Under the pieces are notes generated by a model, which worked only from the letters and a program-made list of their open reading frames with translations, did not search any database and was not told the DNA's origin. This document shows, piece by piece, positions 8,117-16,423 of a stretch of DNA of 49,191 bases. The stretch is taken from positions 1-49,191 of the forward strand of contig NZ_JPWA01000036.1 of NCBI RefSeq assembly GCF_003326475.1. The letters are read 5' to 3'. How positions within the stretch are numbered: the first letter of the stretch is position 1; each line of letters begins with the position of its first letter. The translations under genes were made by a program, and so were the position numbers. This DNA comes from Thalassospira xianhensis MCCC 1A02616. GTDB taxonomy: Bacteria > Pseudomonadota > Alphaproteobacteria > Rhodospirillales > Thalassospiraceae.

Positions 8117-8566
8117 ATGATAGATAGAACAGCCAATTTGACAGACAGCCAACCGTTTGAATGGCTTCCTTTAACAGAACCCTACACGGCACTAAATGGC
8201 TTGACGGTAGTTCCTGTTTCTAATCAGACGGAGCTGATGTCGCTAGGGATACATTTTAATAATGCCCTAAAGAACCTTCACCGGGAATTTTCGTATGAGT
8301 GCACTCTTGGCGTAATGCAAATAGTAAAAATTCTGGGGTGCGATGACCGGGTTCTCCATTGTGCGAGCATTAGGTGCCATAAGAATGAGGCGTTTGCAGA
8401 AGCTTTCCGAGCATATGCAAACATTAATGAAAGTACGAATGTTTCAGACGCACTAGAAGAATGGCTTGAGAGTGTGAACGCAGGCGAGATACCCTCAAGC
8501 CTGCACCTCGGCAAAAGTTCTTTCGTTACAGTTGAGCATATACCTTCTGCCCTGCCGCGAATTTAA
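8117..8566 (+). CDS. Single-module paralog of the upstream three-module protein
   Basis: 149 aa with one copy of the module seen three times in the preceding protein. Shared landmarks are L-T-E-P-Y-T near residue 18, P-V-(S/T)-x-x-x-E-L near 32, and a closing helix followed by V-N-A-G-E-I-type residues that correspond to V-H-S-K-Q-I in the upstream protein. Start ATG 8117 is preceded by a CAGGGACAGGGG stretch. It is separated from its paralog by 70 bases containing a hairpin. Function unknown; if the PcfJ comparison holds it would be a small plasmid-maintenance or transfer accessory protein, but nothing here proves it. Confidence 0.7.
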   Translation: MIDRTANLTDSQPFEWLPLTEPYTALNGLTVVPVSNQTELMSLGIHFNNALKNLHREFSYECTLGVMQIVKILGCDDRVLHCASIRCHKNEAFAEAFRAYANINESTNVSDALEEWLESVNAGEIPSSLHLGKSSFVTVEHIPSALPRI

Positions 8567-8594
8567 CTGGAAGCAACTGATGAGGGGCTTGGAC

Positions 8595-9572
8595 TTACAT
8601 CATTGAAGGTCCGAGTCCACTGTGCGCATCAAGAGCAGAATTAGATGTCACAGCGAGGCATGTGACATCTTCTCTCGCTCGGTCGACAACCGCCCTCAGG
8701 CCGGTGGGGAAGACTGACGCATTCTCGCCAAATCTTGGTTCCCCCGCAAAAGTCTTAAGCACGTGCGCCCGGCGCGTAAAATCAGTGTTTACCTGCTCGC
8801 CGTCAATTATAGCGTACTCCACCGCCACTGGGGAGATAGCTGTGGCACCGTCGTGGTCTTCACGAATGAGCCGAACTATCCACCTATCGCCGAAACTGTC
8901 CGTGACAGTTACCTCATCGACCAGAGGGGCCAACTCCCTTATTCCAGCCAATGTGAATTCCGGATATCCACTTTTTGCGATGTTGGACTTGAATGTATTG
9001 AGCGCCTCATCGGCCTTGATTTGAGCAGCCTCCCACCCGTTAGCATTTTTGAGTGTTTCTTCTGCCAGGCGAGCCGTCTCGGCCCACCAATCGTATTCTG
9101 TTTCAAGCTTAGACAACCGGGCGGACGATTGTTCCTGGAGCGTGACATACAGGCCCACACGGACGTCATAGAGTTCGAATGGCGATGACACACCCTCAGG
9201 GCTATCCGAATCAAAGCAGAAGCCATCCATCCACACGAACATATGGGCGGTATCATTCATGCCCAAGCGCACAATTTCTTGCCATGTGAGGCCCGGAGGC
9301 GGAGCCATATCAGGGAAGCGTGCGGTGGCCATCACTGTTGGGTTGCCAACATCGTCTAGAAAGTCCGCCACACCACCAATCTGGATGTCCGGGATGCCTG
9401 CCTTGGGGGCGCCCCAATACAGGCAGTCGGCGTATTCAGCACATAGGGAAAAATACCGCCCGATGTCCATCGCTGTTGGACATGTACCGGGATTGATAAA
9501 AACGTCGGCGATGATAGTCTCGCCAAGCTCCTGCATTCGGGAACGCTGATGGTCAAACCCCGTTTTCTTCAT
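8595..9572 (-). CDS. Hypothetical protein, 325 aa
   Basis: Unknown soluble protein. Features seen: a Cys and Trp-containing N-terminal region (CAEYADCLYWG), a likely coiled-coil or long helical segment about residues 150-200 (rich in Glu, Ala, Lys), and a C-terminal strand-rich part. I prefer ATG 9572 (MKKTGFDHQ), with AAGG 10 bases upstream, over the in-frame ATG at 9602 that has no ribosome-binding site. It converges on the single-module gene with 28 bases between them, and diverges from the RNase J gene. Confidence 0.65.
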   Translation of the reverse strand: MKKTGFDHQRSRMQELGETIIADVFINPGTCPTAMDIGRYFSLCAEYADCLYWGAPKAGIPDIQIGGVADFLDDVGNPTVMATARFPDMAPPPGLTWQEIVRLGMNDTAHMFVWMDGFCFDSDSPEGVSSPFELYDVRVGLYVTLQEQSSARLSKLETEYDWWAETARLAEETLKNANGWEAAQIKADEALNTFKSNIAKSGYPEFTLAGIRELAPLVDEVTVTDSFGDRWIVRLIREDHDGATAISPVAVEYAIIDGEQVNTDFTRRAHVLKTFAGEPRFGENASVFPTGLRAVVDRAREDVTCLAVTSNSALDAHSGLGPSMM

Positions 9573-9738
9573 GGTGCCGTCGCCTTTTCCCAACTGCTTC
9601 ACGTGTCAAAGAAAAGAATTCTGTAGTTCAATGCAAAAAACAACTGTTTAACAGGAACAGAGGTAGAGCGATGTCAACTTTCCCGTTTTCCTTAAATTCT
9701 ATTGATCCCGATCATTTTATCAGGTATATCTGTCTTCG

Positions 9739-11256
9739 ATGAAACAAGAAAAATTAAAAAGCATCTCGCTAGATGCTACCTTCCTGTCCGCTCCAAATGA
9801 AACGACAGAAGACCGAAAGCAAGGAGCTTTCGACGTAAATACGGTCCCTTCTCTTCAGAGTTTTGGCAAAGTCTGGCCAGTTCCCGGTGACGATTTCTTG
9901 ATTGTTCCGGTTGGTGGGCTTGGCCGCATCGGCATGAACTGGACCCTTTACGGGCACAAAGGCCGCTGGCTGCTGGTTGATGCAGGCATCGCATTCGCAG
10001 GGCGCGATAAAGAAGATGTCGATTGCCTTATCCCTGAGCCGGAAGCTCTTTCCAGTATTCTCCCCAAACTTGATGGCCTGGTCGTCACTCACGCACACGA
10101 AGACCATATCGGCGCCATCGCAAAAGTTTGGCCGCATCGTATCAATTGCCCAATCTATGCGACACCATATGCAACGCGCGTCATCGAGCATCGCTTTGAA
10201 GAAGCCGGAACGATTGATGACGTCGTCATGTATCAGTTTACCCCGGGCGACACCCTGACGATCGGTGAATTCGTTATCGAAACCGTCCGGATGACACACT
10301 CTGTACCAGAACCGGTTGCACTGGCCTTCAAAACCCCCGACGGGGTTATTTTCCATTCCGGAGACTGGAAGCTGGACGAAGACCCTCTTATCGGGGAGAC
10401 GACCGACTTTGACGCTCTCATGCGGATTGGTAAAGAAGGCGTGCTGGCACTCCTCTGTGATAGCACTAATGCGCATAAGTCGCTCGCCCTTACCAATGAA
10501 AGGGAAGTTCTTGAAGCGTTTGTTCCAGCCTTCAAGAATACCAAAGGGACTGTCGTTGTGTGCTGTTTTGCCAGTAATATTGCGCGCGTATCGGCAGCCG
10601 CTCAAGCCGCTGAGGCTTCCGGTCGGCATTATGCTCTGGCAGGTCGCTCCATGCGTACAAACGTCGAAATCGCACTGGATTTGGGCATGCTTGACCATGT
10701 CATGCCACCGCTCGCTGAAGTTCGGCACCTGAAGGGGCTGGATCGCAGGGAGAAGGCCCTGATCTGTACGGGAACGCAAGGTGAAGAACGAGCGGCCCTA
10801 GCCCGCCTCGCGCGTGGAGATATTGGCCTTCCTTTGCTCGGCCGAGGTGACACGGTTATCATCTCCGCTCGTAGTATCCCAGGGAACGAGAAGGAAATTG
10901 ACGCTATCGTCGACCAGCTCCGCTATAGGGACGTGACCGTTCTTCGCGGTGGGGACCTCGTTGATGATAAACCGGTGCACGTTTCTGGACATGCTGGGCG
11001 CAATGAACTTGAGGCCCTCTATAATCTCCTTGAGCCGCGCATTGCAATTCCAGTGCACGGCCATGCTATGCATCAAGAAGCGCATGCAGAACTTGCCGAA
11101 GAAATGGGTGCAGAGCAGGTTATCATTGCTGAGGAAAGCAACGTTATTGCGGTCTCACGAGACAGGGCAGCCATCATTGGTCGTGTTGAGGTGCCAATTA
11201 TCGAACTAATGGTAGACGAACCTGCCTATGCCCCGCCTATGATGGCCATCGCGTAA
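9739..11256 (+). CDS. rnj: RNase J family ribonuclease
   Basis: Metallo-beta-lactamase/beta-CASP ribonuclease with 5'-3' exonuclease and endonuclease activity on RNA in the family. Visible landmarks: GGLGRIGMN (59-67), zinc motif HAHEDHIG (118-125), CDSTNAHKS, the beta-CASP block with CTGTQGE and SARSIPGNE, then HVSGHAGRNEL and PVHGHAMHQ. It appears catalytically complete. The N-terminus has about 45 residues before the conserved start of the family, and the C-terminal domain is short, giving 505 aa rather than about 550. Start ATG 9739 has no clear Shine-Dalgarno. A TTGATC-17-TATATC pair ends 8 bases before the ATG, which would give a near-leaderless transcript. On this replicon it fits the set of RNA-processing genes. 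Confidence 0.93.
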   Translation: MKQEKLKSISLDATFLSAPNETTEDRKQGAFDVNTVPSLQSFGKVWPVPGDDFLIVPVGGLGRIGMNWTLYGHKGRWLLVDAGIAFAGRDKEDVDCLIPEPEALSSILPKLDGLVVTHAHEDHIGAIAKVWPHRINCPIYATPYATRVIEHRFEEAGTIDDVVMYQFTPGDTLTIGEFVIETVRMTHSVPEPVALAFKTPDGVIFHSGDWKLDEDPLIGETTDFDALMRIGKEGVLALLCDSTNAHKSLALTNEREVLEAFVPAFKNTKGTVVVCCFASNIARVSAAAQAAEASGRHYALAGRSMRTNVEIALDLGMLDHVMPPLAEVRHLKGLDRREKALICTGTQGEERAALARLARGDIGLPLLGRGDTVIISARSIPGNEKEIDAIVDQLRYRDVTVLRGGDLVDDKPVHVSGHAGRNELEALYNLLEPRIAIPVHGHAMHQEAHAELAEEMGAEQVIIAEESNVIAVSRDRAAIIGRVEVPIIELMVDEPAYAPPMMAIA

Positions 11257-11266
11257 GACAAAAGAT

Positions 11267-11989
11267 TCAAGGCTTCATTCCTGATGTCGGCTGAAACTCG
11301 CTGATTTTCTCGAAGGCGTCGGTCAGTTTGTTCCGGGCTTCCGACAGGTAGCCCAAGGCGTCGTCTCGGCTCAGAAATCCTTTAATCTCCCGCCCCTCAC
11401 ACTGAGCCGCCATGTGTTTTTCAACGCTAAAAGGCACTCTCGCGGCTCCAGGCTGCCCTCGGAATGCCATTTCTTGCAGTTCGTAACCTGCTTCATCAGA
11501 GAGGCTGGTCATCCACAGAGAAGACGTATCTGAACCTAAGCGATAGTAGTATGTCACACTCACCACGGGGCGAGCAGACAAGGTCATATTTTGCCTGAAG
11601 CCCTCGCCATACCGTACCTTTCCAATACCCACCAGTGCTACCGGCAACTCGTTTAATTCCACGAGGCCCGCTTTGGCATCAATGATGGCAACGTGAACTC
11701 CTGAGCTAAAAGGCAGTGGTTTGGTGATATGTGGATATAGCTCGTTAAAGGCTGAAATCAGCTTACGCGATCCGCTATCGGTCAGTGTCATCCCCCATTC
11801 ACTGGAGTAATCGATTAGGCCATCTCGTCGCAGCCTTTTACGCATATAGTCACTTGTCCAATCTTCACAGGAAATGGAGAGTAGTGCTTCCAGTTGGGCC
11901 TCTGTAATCGTCCCGTTACCTGTCCGCGCCGGTGCGTCCACCGGTTTAATGGTGCCAGACCAGAATGCTTCCCAGTCGGTATCTGTCAT
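11267..11989 (-). CDS. Hypothetical protein, 240 aa, paralog of the next gene
   Basis: One of two adjacent paralogs. Shared with the neighbour: an N-terminal D-W-E/K-A-F/Y-W motif, a helix-rich region that ends R-x-R-L-R-x-x-G-L-I-(D/E)-Y (a winged-helix-like block, about residues 48-63), then P-L-P-x-x-x-x-(L/V)-H-(M/V)-A-(I/V)-I-D-A, a strand-rich middle with Y-Y-R-L-G, and a C-terminal helix with DALGYLSEARNKL. The start ATG 11989 has AAGGA about 10 bases upstream. It lies 30 bases after its paralog and is probably co-transcribed. The DNA-binding idea rests only on the shape of the N-terminal block. Confidence 0.75.
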   Translation of the reverse strand: MTDTDWEAFWSGTIKPVDAPARTGNGTITEAQLEALLSISCEDWTSDYMRKRLRRDGLIDYSSEWGMTLTDSGSRKLISAFNELYPHITKPLPFSSGVHVAIIDAKAGLVELNELPVALVGIGKVRYGEGFRQNMTLSARPVVSVTYYYRLGSDTSSLWMTSLSDEAGYELQEMAFRGQPGAARVPFSVEKHMAAQCEGREIKGFLSRDDALGYLSEARNKLTDAFEKISEFQPTSGMKP

Positions 11990-12019
11990 GTTGGAGGAGT
12001 CCTTCAGGCTCTGGTACGA

Positions 12020-12763
12020 TTAAGGCCGCCTTGCTGCGATTGCCGGAGCACGTCCGACTTCGGCGAAAGCCTTCGCCAACTTCTGTCCTGCATCTGACAG
12101 AAAATCCAAAGCTTCAGCTTCAGTCTCAAACAACTTTATGGTTCGACCGGTGTGGTGGCCCTGCATTAAGTACTGGATATATCGCGGCATTGGTCCTTGG
12201 CCAGTAACTACACCGACAAACCGGTGGCCATTGGCATCCGATATTCCTTTTGCCCAAATACCTTCATTGGAGGGGCCCAGGCGATAGTAAAAGTTGATTG
12301 AAGACACCGGTCGGTCCTCCAGATCCATCTCATGCAAATACACGCCCATTGCATCCAGTGTCTCTTGGTCATACTGCATGCTTGCCACTCCAATGAGTGT
12401 TACGGGTAGCGGGGCAGTTTCAACGGTACCGGCTTCGGCGTCGATAACCGCCATGTGCAAAACTGTCCCAACTGGCAGTGGCTCCGCAATACTAGGTAAC
12501 GCCTCGACCAGTTCTTCGAGAAGAACCTGAGAGCCGACCGGGGTCAGAACGTCCATGTGCGGTGGCAAGCCAGGATACTCGATAAGTCCAAGATCGCGCA
12601 GACGGTTTCTCATAGAGTAAGATACTGCTTGGTGATTGCCAACAGATACGGCGAACAGGGCATCTCGCTGTTTAGAGGTCAGATTGATTTCCGTAACGTC
12701 GATACGACCGTCCGCTGGCACAACAATGTTTGCCCAATATGCTTTCCAATCTTCCTCGCTCAT
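12020..12763 (-). CDS. Hypothetical protein, 247 aa, paralog of the preceding entry
   Basis: Tandem paralog of the 240-aa protein. It keeps EDWKAYW near the start, MRNRLRDLGLIEYPG (about residues 52-66), a V-L-H-M-A-V-I-D-A-E block, NFYYRLG, and FETEAEALDFLSDA near the end. ATG 12763 is chosen because GGAGG lies 6 bases upstream; an in-frame GTG 6 bases earlier would overlap that site. Upstream is a 355-bp gap with a candidate small RNA reading the other way. Function unknown. Confidence 0.75.
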   Translation of the reverse strand: MSEEDWKAYWANIVVPADGRIDVTEINLTSKQRDALFAVSVGNHQAVSYSMRNRLRDLGLIEYPGLPPHMDVLTPVGSQVLLEELVEALPSIAEPLPVGTVLHMAVIDAEAGTVETAPLPVTLIGVASMQYDQETLDAMGVYLHEMDLEDRPVSSINFYYRLGPSNEGIWAKGISDANGHRFVGVVTGQGPMPRYIQYLMQGHHTGRTIKLFETEAEALDFLSDAGQKLAKAFAEVGRAPAIAARRP

Positions 12764-12868
12764 CCCCACCCTCCTGGTTTTCTACAAGAGTAGTTTTCCC
12801 TGCTTGACTGAAAGAAACAACAAAAGACATTCACCTCATCATATTCCTTCAGTTGCGTAAGAAAATTG

Positions 12869-12896
12869 TTGTGAGACATCTCTGTTTTGCTACAAT
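12869..12896 (+). promoter_or_regulatory. Promoter of a candidate small RNA
   Basis: TTGTGA (12869-12874), 16 bases, TACAAT (12891-12896). Predicted start near 12903. No ORF with a start signal lies between here and the strong terminator at 12992-13033. Confidence 0.45.
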
Positions 12897-12902
12897 CGCG
12901 GC

Positions 12903-13040
12903 CGAAGAGGCTAGTCGCTTACAATAGTCTTGGTTGCCCCACAAATTACCTTTTGCGACAATAGGCTTCCAGTAAGTCACGGATTTTAATCAAGAAGCCC
13001 GGCACTTTTCTCATGAATAATGCCGGGCTTCTTGTTGTTT
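12903..13040 (+). ncRNA. Candidate small RNA, about 138 nt
   Basis: A plausible promoter and an excellent intrinsic terminator bracket about 138 bases without a credible ORF in a 355-bp intergenic stretch. Both flanking genes are on the minus strand, so neither needs a plus-strand terminator here. The body holds two related stretches, CGCTTACAATAG and TGCGACAATAGG. It could be a trans-acting RNA or regulate a plasmid function; the target is unknown. Existence is inferred from the signals alone. Confidence 0.4.
12992..13033 (+). terminator. Strong intrinsic terminator
   Basis: AAGAAGCCCGGCA (12992-13004) and TGCCGGGCTTCTT (13021-13033) are perfect 13-bp arms with a 16-base loop, followed by GTTGTTT. 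It fits a plus-strand transcript; in the minus direction the flank (GATTAAAATC) is less terminator-like. Confidence 0.8.
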
Positions 13041-13118
13041 CGAGTGAAGTTTCAACCGGTTTTACCGCATGAACCATGTTTGACTCTCACCAATGCGCCA
13101 TGCAAAGCTCACTGGCCG

Positions 13119-13463
13119 TCACGGAACTGCGGGATATTCTCTGTCATATTCCCCGCGAGCCGCATGCTCGAAGGCTTCGAGTTTCGCTTTCACATCTGCG
13201 CGTGACAGTTCCAAACCTCTATCTCGCAGGTCTGCCAACACCTTATCGACCACAACATCGCTTCCCGCGGCTCTGAGGTCAGCATCGTTCAATTGCGAGA
13301 AGTAATCATTTCCCTTTTCCAAACCCAAAACCTCAGAAACCCATTGAGCCAGCATTCTGTTGCGGCGAATGGAAACCACAAAATCACGTTGCACTTCGGC
13401 AAAGTGCTGGCTTTCACTATGGCTGGCTTTTGCTGCAAAGCTTTTAAGGCGCTTATCCGACAT
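13119..13463 (-). CDS. F1-ATPase inhibitor zeta-like protein (DUF1476)
   Basis: 114 aa, matching the alphaproteobacterial DUF1476 family, whose Paracoccus member inhibits the F1Fo-ATPase by inserting an N-terminal helix. Seen here: RRNRMLAQWVSEVLGL (about residues 34-49) and the block DLRAAGSDVVVDKVLADL with the following helix EDVKAKL-type segment, the core of the four-helix fold. ATG 13463 (MSDKRLKSF) is preceded by GGAGA about 5 bases upstream and is preferred over the codon at 13517. Chromosomes of this class already carry one, so this is a plasmid paralog. Sequence is divergent from typical members at the N-terminal inhibitory region, so it may bind something else. Confidence 0.75.
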   Translation of the reverse strand: MSDKRLKSFAAKASHSESQHFAEVQRDFVVSIRRNRMLAQWVSEVLGLEKGNDYFSQLNDADLRAAGSDVVVDKVLADLRDRGLELSRADVKAKLEAFEHAARGEYDREYPAVP

Positions 13464-13556
13464 TCGCTTCTCCGATACAGATGACGTTTTTCTTATAATA
13501 TTCCTTGAAACATCCACGTCAACATATATGATTAAGCAAAATTTTCCTTACAGAAA

Positions 13557-14111
13557 GTGTCGAATGTGGAATACATTGCAAAGGCTCCGGGCAAGCAGGC
13601 ATGGAAGATTGTCAAACTCATCAACACTGACGGTCGCGAAGCATTCCTCATCGATGACTATTATTTTGTTAGCCTGAGACGCTACAATGAGCTGCTTGAT
13701 TACCTCCCGCCTGACTGGAGGAATTCGGAGCTTCAAATGGTTAGCAATTTTGTCTTCTCTGCAAAACTGAAGATCATCAGCCATGAGCGGAGCACGCAGA
13801 GAGACGAATTTGTTGTCGTTGAAAGTGAGGGCGCTCTCATTTCGATCCGCCGTGCGCAGAGAAATTACTATGCTGGTTTCCGCAGAAGTGTCGAGGAATC
13901 ATTGCAGGGAATTGTTAATGGTGATGGTGCGGCCAGCATTTTGATGGGGATAACCAACAAAACGATTACCGTTGACGAAGACGGATGGCTATCAGGTCAA
14001 TTTACTTTCACGAAGCGTGGCTCTAGTGTCGGGCTCAAGTCGGTCGGTCCCGAGCACAAACCACTCGTAATCGGTGGCGACACGCTGGAACAGGCCCTTT
14101 CAGCTCGGTGA
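13557..14111 (+). CDS. Hypothetical protein, 184 aa
   Basis: Unknown soluble protein, strand-rich in the second half. It starts with GTG 13557 with only a weak AGAAAG upstream; a GTG three codons on is the alternative. A TTTTCCTT element (13542-13549) abuts the start. There is no membrane segment. It is divergent from the zeta-like gene with 93 bases between starts, so the two may share a control region, and it converges on the coiled-coil gene at 14133. Confidence 0.6.
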   Translation: MSNVEYIAKAPGKQAWKIVKLINTDGREAFLIDDYYFVSLRRYNELLDYLPPDWRNSELQMVSNFVFSAKLKIISHERSTQRDEFVVVESEGALISIRRAQRNYYAGFRRSVEESLQGIVNGDGAASILMGITNKTITVDEDGWLSGQFTFTKRGSSVGLKSVGPEHKPLVIGGDTLEQALSAR

Positions 14112-14132
14112 GGAAAATCGTATCGGAGGCGG

Positions 14133-14987
14133 CTATTCCTGGTCATTTGAGACCGTAACCGCTTCTATAAGCCGCAATGGTTCCTTTTGGGCATTGTGGG
14201 CGGCCTTTGCCTCACTAACATCTTCAAAGTGCGCATCAACAATCATTGGTTTAGGTCCATCGGACTGATTAACCATCGCGGCAATTGCCCTTTGGATCGG
14301 GTCTATTTTCGGCGGGTAGCCGAGGTCCCAGTAAGCGGTTTTCTCCGCATCTGATACCGGGGCCCCTCGATCCAATCGGTCCCAAATGGCCGCCGCTGAT
14401 AGCATGGATGCCAAATCTCCTCGAATAGCTGCCATCGCAACTGGCTCCGAGCCAGCCTCAATCGCTCGCACAATCAAGTCGTATTCTTTAATTCTTAAGC
14501 GCATAGGCTCCAGATGTGCCGTTTTCTTCCTATTGTGCTGACGGTTAAGTCTCTGTTTTTTGCCCGCTAGCTCTTCGAGGTTCGCCCGGTCCGACAGGAA
14601 ATACTCCAGATAGGCTTTCCTGTATCTCAAGGAAGTGGTTTCATCTTTCGGCCCGGTACGGCGCTGCTTGCCAAATAGAGAGAAGAGACGCCCGAAACCA
14701 CCGTTCTTTGTGCGGGAAGCCGGACTGCCATTCTCAATTTCCCGGTGGATGGCCTCCAATTGGTTCCGGTAAGGCTGGCTGATTGTCTCAATGATGACCT
14801 CAAGATCCTCATCAAGAAGGTCCAGCCCAGATCGTTCCCGTTCGTATTCTTGGATTAGGTCATTTCGAACTCTTCTGGCGTTACGCCATAGGTCACGATA
14901 TTCCTGCGCGCGCAGGCGGTGGCGCTCGCGTTGTTCTGCAAACTTGTATGCTTCTGACTTGATGTCGGGCGTTGACGAGATTGACAT
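14133..14987 (-). CDS. Coiled-coil hypothetical protein, 284 aa
   Basis: Strongly charged, helical protein. Residues about 8-90 and 125-170 are rich in Arg, Glu, Leu and Lys in heptad-like order, suggesting two coiled-coil stretches separated by a basic GFGRLFSLFGKQRR segment. The C-terminal third is more globular (DLGYPPKIDPIQRAIAAMV). No catalytic motif is seen. The ribosome-binding site is weak. A structural or DNA-organising role would fit but is not shown. Confidence 0.65.
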   Translation of the reverse strand: MSISSTPDIKSEAYKFAEQRERHRLRAQEYRDLWRNARRVRNDLIQEYERERSGLDLLDEDLEVIIETISQPYRNQLEAIHREIENGSPASRTKNGGFGRLFSLFGKQRRTGPKDETTSLRYRKAYLEYFLSDRANLEELAGKKQRLNRQHNRKKTAHLEPMRLRIKEYDLIVRAIEAGSEPVAMAAIRGDLASMLSAAAIWDRLDRGAPVSDAEKTAYWDLGYPPKIDPIQRAIAAMVNQSDGPKPMIVDAHFEDVSEAKAAHNAQKEPLRLIEAVTVSNDQE

Positions 14988-15048
14988 GGATGCTCAGGCG
15001 TTTGTTGGGCACGAAAAAGTATGACCCAAATTCCTGAAGCACCCCAAG

Positions 15049-15600
15049 TTATTTTTGAGGCGCTTCCTGTTTCCATAGAGACAGGAGTTCTTCGTCGATT
15101 GAAACCCCGGGCTGTTTGAGAGATTTGGGCTTAAGCTTGTGAATCATTACTGCCCAGCCTCCTTCAAACTCCTTGTACACCGGAGATGGGGAGGAGCTGC
15201 CATCGATGGAATGCTTGCGCAGGATTCCGTCGAGAACTTCAAGCGGTGGCATCGGCAGAAGCCTTGCAGCCATTTCGGCAAACAGCTTCCCGACAGGGTG
15301 TCGAGAGTCCGGCACCCATACAGGTTTGCCGCCAACAGTTTCTTCCGTGTTGCGCCAATAGCCTGGCATGCGGTCCGCAATCACGCCGTCAAACGTTCCG
15401 CAAGGCCCGTAAATCTTCGCCCCATAGCATGCCTGCTCGAAATCAAAGCGAAGGGCACTAGCAAGCCAACGGGCAGCCTGGTGGCCTTGCAGGTCATTGG
15501 CAAGCTCTGGAGAGCAGGTTGCCGCATCAATCCTCAAGACCGTGTATCCTTCCGGCATGATGAGGCCCTGGGCGGCCAGAGAAGAGGTGAATAGATCCAT
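15049..15600 (-). CDS. Hypothetical protein, 183 aa, in operon with the radical SAM gene
   Basis: Unknown soluble protein with three cysteines (in TCSPEL, QACYG, GPCG) and a Trp-rich middle. Start ATG 15600 has AAGAAG about 6 bases upstream and lies only 10 bases after the radical SAM stop, so the two are almost certainly co-transcribed. A role connected with that enzyme is inferred from position only. No recognised domain. Confidence 0.7.
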   Translation of the reverse strand: MDLFTSSLAAQGLIMPEGYTVLRIDAATCSPELANDLQGHQAARWLASALRFDFEQACYGAKIYGPCGTFDGVIADRMPGYWRNTEETVGGKPVWVPDSRHPVGKLFAEMAARLLPMPPLEVLDGILRKHSIDGSSSPSPVYKEFEGGWAVMIHKLKPKSLKQPGVSIDEELLSLWKQEAPQK

Positions 15601-15610
15601 TTTTGACTTC

Positions 15611-16423
15611 TTACATTCGTTGCATGGGTTGCCGCTCCTGATAAGTCAGAAGCGGATAGTTCGTTTCATCGAGCTTGCGGCCGACATCCTTAAACACGCG
15701 GACACGACGGCCAGACGCTACCAACCGGTCGGCAATCACAGATACCTCTTCGGCAGAAAGCTGGAGCGCGCGGTTTCCCATCAACGGACTCAATGTAATA
15801 AGCCAGTCATCGTTTCCCCACCGCTTCAGCGCTTCGATTTCCTCTGGCGTGTCATTGATGCCCCGCATCAGGACATAGTTGAGACGAATGCCATCAAAAG
15901 CCCCCGACCGCCTGCGAAAAACACTGGCGATCCCATCAAGGCCATCGGAAACAGGGATAAGTCTTCGCCTCGTGCTTTGCACAGCCGAATGCAAGGAAAG
16001 TTGGAGCGTCTTTCGGGCGGGAATGTTCGCCAGGACCTCGATTGCCCGGCTGTTGGCGCCGGATGTCGAAAATCGCAATTTGTCCACCGTCATGGACCCG
16101 TTTGAAATCCCCTGGGCTACCTCCGCCACCGCTCTTGCATTAAGGCACGCGTCCCCTTCTCCGCTGAACGCTACGGTGACAGGAACACCGGGCTGAACAT
16201 TCTCATACCCATGATGGATGGCCATCATCATTTCCCTAGGGTGCAGATGTCTGCGATACGGTTGCTGCGTCGAAATGCAGAAGGAACATTTCACTGGGCA
16301 ACCAACCTGCGTCGGGATGCTGATACTGGCACGCCGTACCGTTTTGACAACCACAACACTGGCAATGTGGTCTTTAAAAGAGATCGGAAAGCGCGATACA
16401 AGCTCATGTTTACCGTTATGCAT
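15611..16423 (-). CDS. RlmN/Cfr-like radical SAM protein without the C-terminal catalytic cysteine
   Basis: Radical SAM enzyme with the cluster motif CPVKCSFC (Cys42, Cys46, Cys49) after TQVG, the RlmN/Cfr hallmark. Further family landmarks: FSGEGDACLN in place of M-G-M-G-E-P, STSG (119-122), LSLHSA (142-147) and NYVLMRGIND (182-191). RlmN and Cfr methylate A2503 of 23S rRNA, and RlmN also tRNA, through a second Cys near the C-terminus in an A-C-G context; the matching stretch here (VGRKLDETN) has no Cys. It may therefore do different chemistry. ATG 16423 overlaps the stop of a small upstream ORF (ATGCATAA), which sets this start; 270 aa, shorter than RlmN because the N-terminal domain is missing. 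Confidence 0.8.
   Translation of the reverse strand: MHNGKHELVSRFPISFKDHIASVVVVKTVRRASISIPTQVGCPVKCSFCISTQQPYRRHLHPREMMMAIHHGYENVQPGVPVTVAFSGEGDACLNARAVAEVAQGISNGSMTVDKLRFSTSGANSRAIEVLANIPARKTLQLSLHSAVQSTRRRLIPVSDGLDGIASVFRRRSGAFDGIRLNYVLMRGINDTPEEIEALKRWGNDDWLITLSPLMGNRALQLSAEEVSVIADRLVASGRRVRVFKDVGRKLDETNYPLLTYQERQPMQRM

Noticed and set aside
9769..10779. 336-codon open frame antisense to RNase J
   Set aside because: RNase J motifs are unmistakable on the plus strand; the antisense frame has no recognisable content or ribosome-binding site.
15497..16105. 202-codon frame antisense to the radical SAM gene
   Set aside because: It is explained by codon usage of the real gene, which carries the CPVKCSFC motif on the other strand.
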